A DNA stretch of 51,782 bases from CAZAOY01 sp964486925 (GCA_964486925.1 CAZAOY010000011.1:1-51782), one strand, 5' to 3'; counted from the stretch's first letter, positions 8,047 to 16,631 are shown. The notes: generated by a model from the letters alone, not told the origin. Translations and numbers: made by a program.

Positions 8047-8997
8047 TCACTCAAGCTCTAAGGGTGTATTCGCCTTGACCTTAGCTGCCTTTTTTGACGC
8101 TGTTACAGTATGATACCTGTAATACTTAAGCATCTCCTCATGCCCTTGCTTTTTAAAGTGGACTCCGTCCCCTCCTGCAAGGCTTGTCTTAAGTCCGCCG
8201 TTCTTATCCTTAAGCGCTGAGGCTACATCAAGATAATATAGATTTTTCTTCTTTGCTATAGCCTTAACCCGCTTGTTAAAATCAGTAATCTTTTTGTTGT
8301 TTAAATTTTTATCTACCTTACTCTTTGCCGTAGTGACCGGCGTTAGTGATTGCAGATATATAATAGCGCTAGGGTACTTTTTAACAAGAAAGTCAACCAC
8401 CTGTTCATAGTACACAATATGAGCCGCATTTGAGTAACCGGGTATACCGTTTGTTCCCAGTAAAAGATATATCTTTTTAGGATTTCTGTTCTCTAACGCC
8501 TTTTTAAGCGTTATCTTACCCTTGCTTGTAACGTAAACCGGCTTATCTCTTGCAATATGATCCGCCCCTACACTCTGGTTTGCCAAAACATTTGATGGAG
8601 GGAGTACTTGGTAAAGCTTAAACCCTTCAGAAATTGAGTCACCAATAAATAATGCATCATCAAAGTAGGACATAGGAGCAAGCTTTGACTTTTTAACTGT
8701 TACCCCATCCGACTCTACTACCGACCCGCTACTACTAGTATTGGTGTTAGCACTAGTGCCCGAGCTAGGTTTAGTGTTTGATGTGCTGTTCTTTATCGGC
8801 TTAACATCCGCCGCTTGCGAGCTAGAGCTCTGTTCAAATTTAGCCATTGCCGACAGATCATTTAACCGCCTATTGTTGTTTACCACCAGAACGATAAAAC
8901 TGCTTACCAGTATTACTAATATTAGCAAAATCAAAAATGCCATAACAAGCAGATGCAGATTCGATCTAGGTTTTCTCCTTCTCCTATAAACCTTCAT
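8047..8997 (-). CDS. membrane-anchored SGNH/GDSL-family hydrolase
   Basis: This 316-residue esterase-like protein has a basic N-terminus (MKVYRRRRKPR), one membrane anchor (about 16-38) and a Ser/Thr/Asn-rich linker (about 56-95). The SGNH domain shows GDS (Ser121) for block I, GTNG (Asn183) for block III and DGVH for the Asp-x-x-His block V. Such enzymes usually remove O-acyl groups from wall or surface glycans outside the cell. Start: the ATG at 8997 has GGAGGT 5-6 nt upstream. The TTG at 9009 is rejected because the ribosome site lies inside that extension. It is the first gene of the envelope cluster. Confidence 0.85.
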   Translation of the reverse strand: MKVYRRRRKPRSNLHLLVMAFLILLILVILVSSFIVLVVNNNRRLNDLSAMAKFEQSSSSQAADVKPIKNSTSNTKPSSGTSANTNTSSSGSVVESDGVTVKKSKLAPMSYFDDALFIGDSISEGFKLYQVLPPSNVLANQSVGADHIARDKPVYVTSKGKITLKKALENRNPKKIYLLLGTNGIPGYSNAAHIVYYEQVVDFLVKKYPSAIIYLQSLTPVTTAKSKVDKNLNNKKITDFNKRVKAIAKKKNLYYLDVASALKDKNGGLKTSLAGGDGVHFKKQGHEEMLKYYRYHTVTASKKAAKVKANTPLELE

Positions 8998-9083
8998 TCC
9001 TACCTCCAAACTATACTTAATGTATCTTAGCCGTTACTTAAAAATACCAGTAGCTATATTCTGTGTCTGCAAAGCTGTCCTTA

Positions 9084-9112
9084 TTGATAAATAGATTAAC
9101 CCTTTGCATTAT
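9084..9112 (+). promoter_or_regulatory. sigma-A type promoter of the 51-residue gene
   Basis: The -35 box TTGATA (9084-9089) is separated by exactly 17 bp from a -10-like CATTAT (9107-9112). Transcription would begin near 9119, about 90 nt before the small gene, with the palindrome at 9139-9159 inside the leader. It is divergent from the SGNH operon. Confidence 0.55.
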
Positions 9113-9138
9113 TTATTCTATCCTGCAAACACTATCTA

Positions 9139-9159
9139 CTGTAAGAATGTTTCTTACAG
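9139..9159. promoter_or_regulatory. perfect 9-bp inverted repeat, possible operator or leader hairpin
   Basis: CTGTAAGAA (9139-9147) and TTCTTACAG (9151-9159) form a perfect inverted repeat with a 3-bp spacer. It lies about 20 bp downstream of the predicted transcription start of the small gene. The 21-bp symmetry fits a repressor operator; as RNA the 3-nt loop would give a tight hairpin. The regulator is unknown. Confidence 0.5.
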
Positions 9160-9209
9160 CTAATATCCTAATGTGGCAGTCAATCAAAAAAACTGAAAGG
9201 AATAACTAT

Positions 9210-9365
9210 ATGAATAATATTAATAAACCAAAAAAGGAAGTAATACCGGTGTTTCAAACCATAACATTAACCCCAAAAGAAACACAAACTACAAATGAAA
9301 TACCAAAGGTAAGTGATGAGAACGTTATTATCAGCAAAAAATGCGTTGATGAAAACCACAAATAA
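9210..9365 (+). CDS. small 51-residue polar protein, unknown function
   Basis: This is an orphan gene for a hydrophilic 51-residue protein rich in Lys, Asn, Thr and Pro (starts MNNINKPKKEVIP). It has a ribosome site AAAGGA 8-9 nt before the ATG and a promoter about 100 bp upstream with a palindrome in between, which supports a real gene. No family recognised; no membrane segment or cysteine pair. It ends 4 bp from the convergent tatD gene with no terminator between. A longer reading from 9063 has no ribosome site and would run through the promoter. Confidence 0.5.
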   Translation: MNNINKPKKEVIPVFQTITLTPKETQTTNEIPKVSDENVIISKKCVDENHK

Positions 9366-9368
9366 AGG

Positions 9369-10142
9369 TTAACCAATACCCAATAAACGATTTCCGTTGT
9401 TTCTTGCAATATCTATCATCTCATTAGTGGATACGTCCTTGATCTCGGCAATCACCCTCGCAGAGTTTACAATCATATCGGAGGTACAGCGTTTTCCCCT
9501 AAAAGGTACTGGCGCCATATATGGGCAGTCGGTTTCAAGCAGTATCCTATCTAAAGGGGTTGCCGCTACCGCTTCTAACACCCGCTTTGCGTTGTTAAAG
9601 GTAACGATCCCTGTATATCCGATATATAAACCTTTTTTAACATGGTGCTCTGCTGTCTCCTTAGATCCACTAAAGCAGTGCACCACCCCTTTTGGGGAAT
9701 GTCGATCAAGTATGTCTATAACATCCTTGGTTGCTTCCCTTGAATGGATTATTACAGGTTTGTCTATGGATTTAGCCAGCTCTAGTTGAGCGATAAATAC
9801 CTCTTTTTGGGTATCCCTTGGAGATAGATCATAGTGATAATCAAGCCCTATCTCTCCAATCGCTACAACCTTGTCGCCTTTTGCGTACTCTCTAAGCAGG
9901 TTTATATAATCGGGATACTTTTTGCTTTCACTAAGCGCACTGTGGGGGTGGATTCCTACCGCCGCATAGATGTAGCTATACTGATTAGCTAGGTCGACTG
10001 ATATCGCCGATCGCTCTATGGTACATCCTACGTTTACAATAGTACCCACTCCGTTTTCTTTTACGCCAGCAAGCACTAGATCACGATCCTCATCGTACTG
10101 CTCATCATCATAATGGGCATGTGTATCAAAGATATTATACAT
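9369..10142 (-). CDS. TatD family metal-dependent hydrolase (DNase)
   Basis: This 257-residue TIM-barrel metallohydrolase has the TatD signature HxH near the N-terminus (DTHAHYD, His8 and His10), the metal-bridging GEIGLDY, IHSREA, HCFSGS and the C-terminal ETDCPYMAP. TatD enzymes are 3'-5' exonucleases or deoxyribonucleases active on damaged DNA, located in the cytoplasm. The length is normal. It lies 16 bp downstream of metG on the same strand, a pairing common in Firmicutes, so co-transcription is likely. Confidence 0.93.
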   Translation of the reverse strand: MYNIFDTHAHYDDEQYDEDRDLVLAGVKENGVGTIVNVGCTIERSAISVDLANQYSYIYAAVGIHPHSALSESKKYPDYINLLREYAKGDKVVAIGEIGLDYHYDLSPRDTQKEVFIAQLELAKSIDKPVIIHSREATKDVIDILDRHSPKGVVHCFSGSKETAEHHVKKGLYIGYTGIVTFNNAKRVLEAVAATPLDRILLETDCPYMAPVPFRGKRCTSDMIVNSARVIAEIKDVSTNEMIDIARNNGNRLLGIG

Positions 10143-10158
10143 ATTCCCCTACCTTAAC

Positions 10159-12096
10159 CTATCTAACCTTACTTCCGTTAGGGATACTCTCATCAACAAA
10201 GATAACCCTAGCTTCATTAGCTGTGCCATCCGCAGACGGACAGTCCGCCGCTAGTAGCATACCCTGGCTCTCTACACCCCTAAGCTTCGCCGCCTCAAGG
10301 TTAGACACAAGGATAATCTTTTTGCCAATAAGCTCTGCTTCCTTATACCATGTTGCAATGCCAGATACTATCTGTCTTTGTTCGTCCCCTAGATCTACCT
10401 GAAGCTTATACAGCTTGTCCGATTTTAAAACCTTTTCACACTCTAAAACCTGGCCTACCCTTAAGCTAACCTTTGCAAAGTCATCTATGGTAATGACAAT
10501 CCCCTGCGGTTTTTCTTCCTTCACTGGTTGTTTTGCTTCTAGGGAGGCTTTAATCTCGGCTAACTTTTCTTCCTCCTCGACCCGCTTAAACATTACAGTC
10601 GCTACCCCTACGGTATCGTTGCCGCCGCTGCCAAATTTACCTAGAGAGGAGATATCTCTGTTCTTTGCATTAATCTGGTTAAGGATCTCGTCAGAGGTCT
10701 TTGGCATAAAGCAGTAAAGCATTATCGCCACATATCTTATCGACTCTATAAGATTAAACATTACGGTATTTAACCTGTCAACCTGTGATTTGTCCTTTGC
10801 AAGTAACCATGGTGTAGCTTCATCGATATACTTATTAGTACGTCTAGCAAGGTTCATTACAACCCCTATTGCGTCCATTGTATGGTATGAGTCCATATAT
10901 TTAGTAAACTTTTTAACACTGTCGTAACAGCTGTTGATAAGTTCTCTGTCATAATCCTCAAGTTCACATCGATCGGTTAGCTTGCCATCAAAATACTTGT
11001 TTACCATCGCTACACTTCGATTAACAAGGTTACCTAGTGTGTTCGCAAGATCGGAGTTGTAGACCCCAATTACATCTTCATAGGTAATAGAGCCGTCTGT
11101 ACCGTAAGGCATCTGGCTTAACATATAGTATCTAACTGCCTCTGCTCCAAAAAGCTTTGCAAGATCGTCTGCAAAGATCACATTCCCTAAGGACTTGCTC
11201 ATTTTATCCTTACCAAACAACATCCATGGATGCCCGTAGATCTGTTTTGGTAGTTCGATATCCAAAGCCATTAGCATAATCGGCCAGTATATTGTGTGAA
11301 ACCGTAATATGTCCTTGCCAATTATATGAAGATCCGCCGGCCAGTACTTGCTAAACTGCTGGGTACTGCCGTCTGGGTCGTACCCTATTGCCGTAATGTA
11401 GTTTGACAATGCGTCTAGCCATACATACACAACGTGATCTTTATCAAAATCCACCGGTACACCCCACTTAAAGGTAGAACGTGACACGCATAGATCCTGT
11501 AACCCAGGCTTAATAAAGTTGTTTACCATCTCTTTTTTACGAGAATCCGGTACAATAAAATCAGGATTCTTCTCGATATGCTCCATTAACCTATCTTGAT
11601 AGTTGCTAAGCTTTAGAAAGTAAGCCTCTTCAGAGGTTTTTATTACCTCACGTCCGCAATCAGGACAACATCCGTCCACAAGCTGTGTCGAGGTAAAGAA
11701 CGACTCACATGGTACACAGTATAGTCCCTCATACTTGCCTTTATAGATATCTCCCTTATCATATAGCTTTTTGAAGATCTTTTGTACAACCTTTTCATGT
11801 TGTTCATCTGTAGTTCTGATAAAATAGTCATACGATGTATCCATTAATCCCCAGATATCCTTAATCTGGTTTGTAATGTTATCAACGTGGGTTTTAGGGT
11901 CGATCCCTTGCTCCTTTGCTAGATCCTCAATCTTCTGGCCGTGCTCATCTGTACCGGTTAAAAAGTGTACATCAAACCCCATCTGACGTTTATATCTGGC
12001 TATTGAGTCGGCAAGCACCGCTTCGTAGGTATTACCTATATGTGGTTTCTTTGAGGTGTACGCTATCGCTGTCGTTATATAGAATTTCTTATCCAT
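10159..12096 (-). CDS. metG: methionine--tRNA ligase
   Basis: This is a 645-residue class I aminoacyl-tRNA synthetase that charges tRNA-Met. It shows HIGN (about 19-22), a zinc knuckle with paired cysteines (CVPC near 123 and CPDC about 20 residues on), KMSKS (about 297-301), and a C-terminal tRNA-binding OB domain (VSLRVGQVLECEK to VSGIATWY). It is the single-chain, dimer-forming type. Start: the ATG at 12096 has AGGGG about 10 nt upstream; a TTG three codons earlier is possible but less likely. tatD follows, and the YczE-type gene precedes it by 22 bp, suggesting a three-gene transcript. Confidence 0.97.
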   Translation of the reverse strand: MDKKFYITTAIAYTSKKPHIGNTYEAVLADSIARYKRQMGFDVHFLTGTDEHGQKIEDLAKEQGIDPKTHVDNITNQIKDIWGLMDTSYDYFIRTTDEQHEKVVQKIFKKLYDKGDIYKGKYEGLYCVPCESFFTSTQLVDGCCPDCGREVIKTSEEAYFLKLSNYQDRLMEHIEKNPDFIVPDSRKKEMVNNFIKPGLQDLCVSRSTFKWGVPVDFDKDHVVYVWLDALSNYITAIGYDPDGSTQQFSKYWPADLHIIGKDILRFHTIYWPIMLMALDIELPKQIYGHPWMLFGKDKMSKSLGNVIFADDLAKLFGAEAVRYYMLSQMPYGTDGSITYEDVIGVYNSDLANTLGNLVNRSVAMVNKYFDGKLTDRCELEDYDRELINSCYDSVKKFTKYMDSYHTMDAIGVVMNLARRTNKYIDEATPWLLAKDKSQVDRLNTVMFNLIESIRYVAIMLYCFMPKTSDEILNQINAKNRDISSLGKFGSGGNDTVGVATVMFKRVEEEEKLAEIKASLEAKQPVKEEKPQGIVITIDDFAKVSLRVGQVLECEKVLKSDKLYKLQVDLGDEQRQIVSGIATWYKEAELIGKKIILVSNLEAAKLRGVESQGMLLAADCPSADGTANEARVIFVDESIPNGSKVR

Positions 12097-12118
12097 TATG
12101 ATCAAACCCCTTTTATAT

Positions 12119-12763
12119 TTATTCGTACAACTTTAAGTCTTTTTTGTTGTCGATTATTCTTTCTATCCTTAGCTTTGTATAGATTATATACTTCATAAAA
12201 AATTGTATCATAGGTCCCATGCAGATAAAGAGCACTAAGGTACCAAGACCCACAACACCGCCAGTAAGCAGAGATAGTATGACCCCAAACCCATCTAGCG
12301 CCATCCTAATCCACATTAACTTTATCTTCTTAAGTTCACATATATTTACCATAAAATAGTCAACCGCAGTGGGCATACCTTGGGATGAGAGATAAAGAGC
12401 AATACCAAATGAATGTAGAATCATCCCTATAATAAAGGTAACTACCCCACCTGCAATCTTACCATTAAGGACAACCACCCAAAAGTTAAGCGATCCCGCA
12501 ATAATAAACGTGGTAATATATGTAAAAAAATTTGGAATCTTTCTAAGCATTAACCCAGTAACTATGAGCATTATCATTCCAAAGATATTCATCCACAGCG
12601 CTATAGGTACGCCTGTGTAATTCGCAAGAGAGATAAACCCGTTATCAAAGGGTGTAGCACCATATCCCGACTCGTTTAAGAACGCAACTGCTATGGTAAG
12701 GATTTGTATCCCTATAAAATACATACTCCACTTAACGTAATCAATCTTTATTCCTTTTTTCAT
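12119..12763 (-). CDS. YczE/YitT-type membrane protein
   Basis: This 214-residue protein has about five hydrophobic segments and the pattern of the YczE/YyaS family: an early GYGATPFD motif, IALWMNIFGMIMLI, and a C-terminal half with GGVVGLGTLVLFICMGPMIQFF. Function in the family is not established. A paralog with the same closing motif (GVVGIGTIVNIILIGPIAQFF) lies at 26490-27158. Its leader is the AT-rich 25-bp repeat array at 12794-12905 and a strong promoter lies at 12896-12924. It probably heads a transcript with metG and tatD. Confidence 0.8.
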   Translation of the reverse strand: MKKGIKIDYVKWSMYFIGIQILTIAVAFLNESGYGATPFDNGFISLANYTGVPIALWMNIFGMIMLIVTGLMLRKIPNFFTYITTFIIAGSLNFWVVVLNGKIAGGVVTFIIGMILHSFGIALYLSSQGMPTAVDYFMVNICELKKIKLMWIRMALDGFGVILSLLTGGVVGLGTLVLFICMGPMIQFFMKYIIYTKLRIERIIDNKKDLKLYE

Positions 12764-12793
12764 CAGTACCTTCTATATTTCATTATGCTATTT

Positions 12794-12905
12794 ATGCTAT
12801 AATACTTTATGCTATATGTGTATATAATACTTTATGCTATATAAGTATATAATACTTTATACTATATAAGTATATAATACTTTATACTATAAAGTATTAT
12901 AGCAT
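12794..12905. repeat. 25-bp AT-rich minisatellite with 17-bp terminal inverted repeats
   Basis: A 25-bp unit starting TATAATACTTTAT begins at 12798, 12823, 12848 and 12873 (the last partial), with small changes between copies. The array is flanked by a perfect inverted repeat: ATGCTATAATACTTTAT (12794-12810) and its complement (12889-12905). It sits in the 5' leader of the YczE-type gene and, as RNA, could fold into one long AT-rich hairpin. Several copies carry extended -10-like sequence (TGCTATAAT). Confidence 0.85.
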
Positions 12906-12924
12906 ATATCTTTTTAATTTGCAA
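12896..12924 (-). promoter_or_regulatory. promoter of the YczE-type gene
   Basis: On the minus strand, -35 TTGCAA (12924-12919), a 17-bp spacer and -10 TATAAT (12901-12896) with an upstream TGC make an extended -10 promoter. Transcription would start near 12889, at the edge of the minisatellite, so the repeat becomes the transcribed leader. Confidence 0.65.
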
Positions 12925-12929
12925 GCAAC

Positions 12930-14675
12930 TTATTCCATTTGTGATGATTTTACAATCTCGCAATATTTATCACTTTTTTGCAAAAGCTCCTCATGTCGTC
13001 CAACTGCTGTAACTTTACCGTTATCCATAAATACTATCTGGTCGCACCCCATAATTGATCTTATTCTTTGGGATATAACAATTATAGTATCCCTTGTGTC
13101 ATCGCTTTTAATATTCTCTGAAATTGCCCTCTCTGTCTTGTAGTCTAGCGCACTGTAGCAGTCATCTAGTATTAATATTTTTGCTTCACTTAATAGCGCT
13201 CTCGCTATACAAAGTCGCTGTCTTTGACCTCCTGAAAGGTTTTTTGCTCCTGCCTCTACAACAAAATCTAAACCTTCCGATCTATCCATTACAAAGTTAT
13301 ATGCATCTGCCTTTTTTAGTGCTAACATAATCTCATTATCTGTAGCATTTGATTTTGCAACCCTCATATTCTCCCTTATAGTTTGATTTAGCAGCAGGGT
13401 TTTCTGCATTACAACAGCAATATTTCTGTTAAACCATCCTTTTTTGTAGCTGTCTATCCCCTTACCATATAGCTTTACCTTTCCGTTAGTGGCGTCCAGA
13501 TTTTTATTTATTAGGTTAATAAGGGTGGTCTTTCCACAACCTGTTCCACCTATTATCCCTATAGTTTGTCCCTTCTTTATCTGTAACGATACATCACATA
13601 CCGCATAAAGTTTAACATCCTGCTCTCTGCCTGCCAAAAGCTCCTTTGATAGGTAGCTATAACTAGCACCTTCTAGCTCAATTATGACGTTAGATCTGGT
13701 GTCAATAGAATCCAGATCCCCATAGGTCTTGTCGGGGAGAATGCTAAGCAGTGATTCCACCCTGTTAGCACAGGCAAATGCCTTTGTAAATATTACCACT
13801 AGGTTTGATACCACCACCACCGCTAGTAGTATCTGGGTGATATAGTTAACAAAAGCTATAAGCTCACCCTGTGTCATAGAACTGCTATTAACCCTAACAC
13901 CACCAAACCATAGTAACAGGACTATTGCAATGTTCATTACCGCTGTTACTAACGGGCTCAATAGCGCAGACAGCTTACCGACCTTAAGGGTGGTCTGTAC
14001 CAAATCATCCGAAGCATCCTCAAACCGCTTTATCTCATAATCTTCCTTAGTAAATGCGCGCACTACCCTAATTCCCGATAGGTTCTCCTTAGTTATGCGG
14101 GAGATAACCTCTAGCTTTCCCTGCATAACCTTAAAGTGCGGCACAGATAGCTTCATTACCACAAATATTGTTAAGCTTACCATAGCAATAGCTGATATAA
14201 TTATAAGTGACAGCTTGTAGTCTAGTATAATAGCCATTACCGTAGCCCCAACCGCAATAAACGGTGCTCTCACCACAAGGCGGATAAGCATTGCCACTGC
14301 AAGCTGTAGCTGATTAATATCGTTAGTCATCCTAGTTATTAATACAGAGGACGACATACCCTCTAGCTGTTCATATGAAAGGCTGTTTATATGGGTAAAC
14401 AACTGGTTACGTAATCTTGTACCGTAGCCTTGAGAGGCAACTGCCGCACTATGCTGACATATAATAGCACAACCAAGCCCAACAATGCCTAATATTATTA
14501 TTAATATCCCCATCTTTATTACATATGCTGTGTCCCTATTCGCTACCCCTACATCGATTATTGTTGCCATTACTATCGGCACAATTAGTTCAAAGATAGC
14601 TTCTATTAATTTAAAAAATGGGCCTATAACAAGCTGTTTGTTATAAAATCCAAGCGGTTTTAGTATTTTCTTCAC
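12930..14675 (-). CDS. ABC exporter half-transporter (fused permease-ATPase) with non-canonical Walker B
   Basis: This 581-residue exporter has an N-terminal six-helix domain (about 20-300) and a C-terminal ATPase. The ATPase shows Walker A GGTGCGKT, the signature LSGGQRQR and Walker B LILDDCYSALD. The residue after the Walker B aspartate is Asp instead of the catalytic Glu. That is typical of the degenerate-site partner in heterodimeric exporters of the BmrC/LmrC/TM287 type. Such genes normally sit beside their partner, but none is adjacent here. It follows the atp operon on the same strand after a 147-bp gap with a long hairpin. Substrate unknown; multidrug export is the usual guess for the family. 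Confidence 0.88.
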   Translation of the reverse strand: MKKILKPLGFYNKQLVIGPFFKLIEAIFELIVPIVMATIIDVGVANRDTAYVIKMGILIIILGIVGLGCAIICQHSAAVASQGYGTRLRNQLFTHINSLSYEQLEGMSSSVLITRMTNDINQLQLAVAMLIRLVVRAPFIAVGATVMAIILDYKLSLIIISAIAMVSLTIFVVMKLSVPHFKVMQGKLEVISRITKENLSGIRVVRAFTKEDYEIKRFEDASDDLVQTTLKVGKLSALLSPLVTAVMNIAIVLLLWFGGVRVNSSSMTQGELIAFVNYITQILLAVVVVSNLVVIFTKAFACANRVESLLSILPDKTYGDLDSIDTRSNVIIELEGASYSYLSKELLAGREQDVKLYAVCDVSLQIKKGQTIGIIGGTGCGKTTLINLINKNLDATNGKVKLYGKGIDSYKKGWFNRNIAVVMQKTLLLNQTIRENMRVAKSNATDNEIMLALKKADAYNFVMDRSEGLDFVVEAGAKNLSGGQRQRLCIARALLSEAKILILDDCYSALDYKTERAISENIKSDDTRDTIIVISQRIRSIMGCDQIVFMDNGKVTAVGRHEELLQKSDKYCEIVKSSQME

Positions 14676-14746
14676 AAATTCACCCCGACTAAACTATTAA
14701 TTATACCTATCATAATAATAGGTGCTCCTACCTGCTATGTAGTAAC

Positions 14747-14809
14747 ATATCCGCCCTATTTCTGTAGAACACGTTCTAGGAACACGTTCTATGAACATAG
14801 GACGGATAT
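14747..14809. repeat. long imperfect hairpin with internal 12-bp direct repeat
   Basis: ATATCCGCCCTAT (14747-14759) pairs with ATAGGACGGATAT (14797-14809) with a single mismatch. The loop contains GAACACGTTCTA twice (14767-14778 and 14780-14791). It lies between atpC and the ABC exporter gene, both on the minus strand. No T-tract follows on either strand, so it is not a standard intrinsic terminator. It could be a processing or stability element, or a small dispersed repeat. Confidence 0.6.
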
Positions 14810-14822
14810 CTTCAATTTAGTA

Positions 14823-15209
14823 TTAGCGTGACGCAACCCTAATTCTATTGATTGCACGCTTTAGCTTAAGTTCAGCTATATCAGCCTCTACACTCTTATC
14901 AGCAAGCTTCTTCTTAGCTTTTTCTTCTGCAAATTTTGCTCTTTCTAGGTCAATCTCGTCAGCCCATTCACAGGTATCGGTTAAGATCGTTGTTTGATCC
15001 TTTCCGACCCTTAAAAAGCCGCCGCTAACCGCCGCAATTCTTGTCTTATCCTCAAAGTTCACCTTTAACTCTCCGGTATCTAGTGGGGTTACATAACCAA
15101 TATGTCCCTTTAATATCCCGATATCACCAGAGATAGTTCTTGCGACAATGCTCTTTACCTCGCCGTCAAAAACTACTCGCTCAGGGGTAACTACTACCAA
15201 TTTATACAT
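14823..15209 (-). CDS. atpC: ATP synthase epsilon subunit
   Basis: This 128-residue F1 central-stalk subunit has the N-terminal beta sandwich (LVVVTPERVVFDGEV, GDIGILKGHIGYVTPLDTGEL) followed by the C-terminal helical hairpin (ERAKFAEEKAKKKLADKS to KRAINRIRVA). It couples gamma rotation to the catalytic head and can inhibit hydrolysis. It is the last gene of the atp operon, 24 bp after atpD. Confidence 0.95.
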   Translation of the reverse strand: MYKLVVVTPERVVFDGEVKSIVARTISGDIGILKGHIGYVTPLDTGELKVNFEDKTRIAAVSGGFLRVGKDQTTILTDTCEWADEIDLERAKFAEEKAKKKLADKSVEADIAELKLKRAINRIRVASR

Positions 15210-15233
15210 ATAGTATCACCACCATTACCCTTT

Positions 15234-16631
15234 CTAGCTAGACTTTTTTGCCTTCTCCAGCACTTCGTCAATTCCGCCAACGTATAAAAACGCAGATTCA
15301 GGCACATCATCGTGTAAACCGTTTATAATCTCTTGGAATCCTCTGATAGTTTCCTTAAGAGGAACGTATTTACCCTTCATTCCTGTAAACTGTTCTGCTA
15401 CTGTAAACGGTTGAGATAGGAAGTTTTGGATACGTCTTGCTCTTGCAACCGTCTTTTTATCCTCATCTGACAGTTCGTCCATACCTAGGATCGCTATAAT
15501 ATCTTGAAGCTCTTTATAACGTTGAAGTATCCTTTGTACCGAACGTGCAACCTGGTAATGTTCAGGTGAAACGATATCAGGGGTTAACATCCTTGAGTCG
15601 GATTCAAGTGGGTCAACCGCTGGATAGATACCTAGCGAAGATATGCTTCTTGATAAAACTGTAGTTGCATCAAGATGGGCGAAGGTTGTAGCCGGCGCCG
15701 GGTCGGTAAGGTCATCCGCAGGCACATATACAGCCTGTACAGAGGTAATAGACCCTTTTTTAGTAGAGGTTATACGTTCCTGTAGCGCTCCCATTTCGGT
15801 AGCAAGGGTAGGTTGATATCCAACCGCTGAAGGCATACGTCCAAGTAGCGCTGATACCTCTGACCCTGCTTGGGTAAATCTAAATATGTTATCTACGAAA
15901 AGCAGTACGTCCTGTCCTTGTGCATCTCTAAAATGCTCTGCCATTGTAAGACCGGATAAAGCAACCCTCATTCTAGCTCCAGGTGGCTCATTCATCTGAC
16001 CGTACACCAGTGCGGTTTTCTTGATAACTCCTGACTCAATCATCTCGTTGTAAAGGTCGTTTCCTTCACGGGTTCTTTCACCAACTCCGGTAAATACAGA
16101 AAGACCACCATGTTGCTTTGCAATGTTGTTGATAAGCTCCATAATAATTACGGTCTTACCAACCCCTGCTCCTCCGAACAGACCGATCTTACCACCCTTT
16201 TGATACGGCGCGATAAGGTCGATTACCTTAATTCCTGTTTCCAGTATTTCGTTTGTCGCTTCTAGCTCCTCATATTCAGGTGCAGAGCGATGTATCGGTT
16301 CACGCTTAGCGTTAGTAGGTGCCGGTTTATTGTCCACAGGCTCCCCTAGCAGATTAAAGATTCGCCCTAGGGTTTCTTCTCCTACAGGCACAGTGATAGG
16401 ACTACCTGTATCTTCTGCTTTAGTACCTCTTACAAGCCCGTCTGTGGAGTTCATCGCTATACATCTAACTACGTCATCCCCAATATGCTGGGCAACCTCT
16501 ACAATAATTTCGTTGCCTTCGTGAACAATCTTTATCGCATTTAGTAGGTTTGGCAGACAATTAGGCATAAACTTTATGTCCAAAACAGGTCCGATAATCG
16601 ACACTACTGTACCAATGTTTTTCTCTGACAT
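15234..16631 (-). CDS. atpD: ATP synthase beta subunit
   Basis: This is the catalytic F1 subunit, 465 residues from the chosen start (MSEKNIG). It shows Walker A GGAGVGKT, the ALSGLTMAEHFRD stretch, Walker B VLLFVDNIFRF and the signature PAVDPLESDSR. Two consecutive ATGs (16634 and 16631) are possible. The second is used because it aligns with the comFC start in a 62-nt leader shared by both genes (16629-16690). A longer GTG reading at 16658 adds MLVWSVVIM, which is foreign to the family. The only purine-rich site is GGAG, about 10-13 nt upstream, and it is paired in the predicted leader hairpin. Confidence 0.97.
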   Translation of the reverse strand: MSEKNIGTVVSIIGPVLDIKFMPNCLPNLLNAIKIVHEGNEIIVEVAQHIGDDVVRCIAMNSTDGLVRGTKAEDTGSPITVPVGEETLGRIFNLLGEPVDNKPAPTNAKREPIHRSAPEYEELEATNEILETGIKVIDLIAPYQKGGKIGLFGGAGVGKTVIIMELINNIAKQHGGLSVFTGVGERTREGNDLYNEMIESGVIKKTALVYGQMNEPPGARMRVALSGLTMAEHFRDAQGQDVLLFVDNIFRFTQAGSEVSALLGRMPSAVGYQPTLATEMGALQERITSTKKGSITSVQAVYVPADDLTDPAPATTFAHLDATTVLSRSISSLGIYPAVDPLESDSRMLTPDIVSPEHYQVARSVQRILQRYKELQDIIAILGMDELSDEDKKTVARARRIQNFLSQPFTVAEQFTGMKGKYVPLKETIRGFQEIINGLHDDVPESAFLYVGGIDEVLEKAKKSS

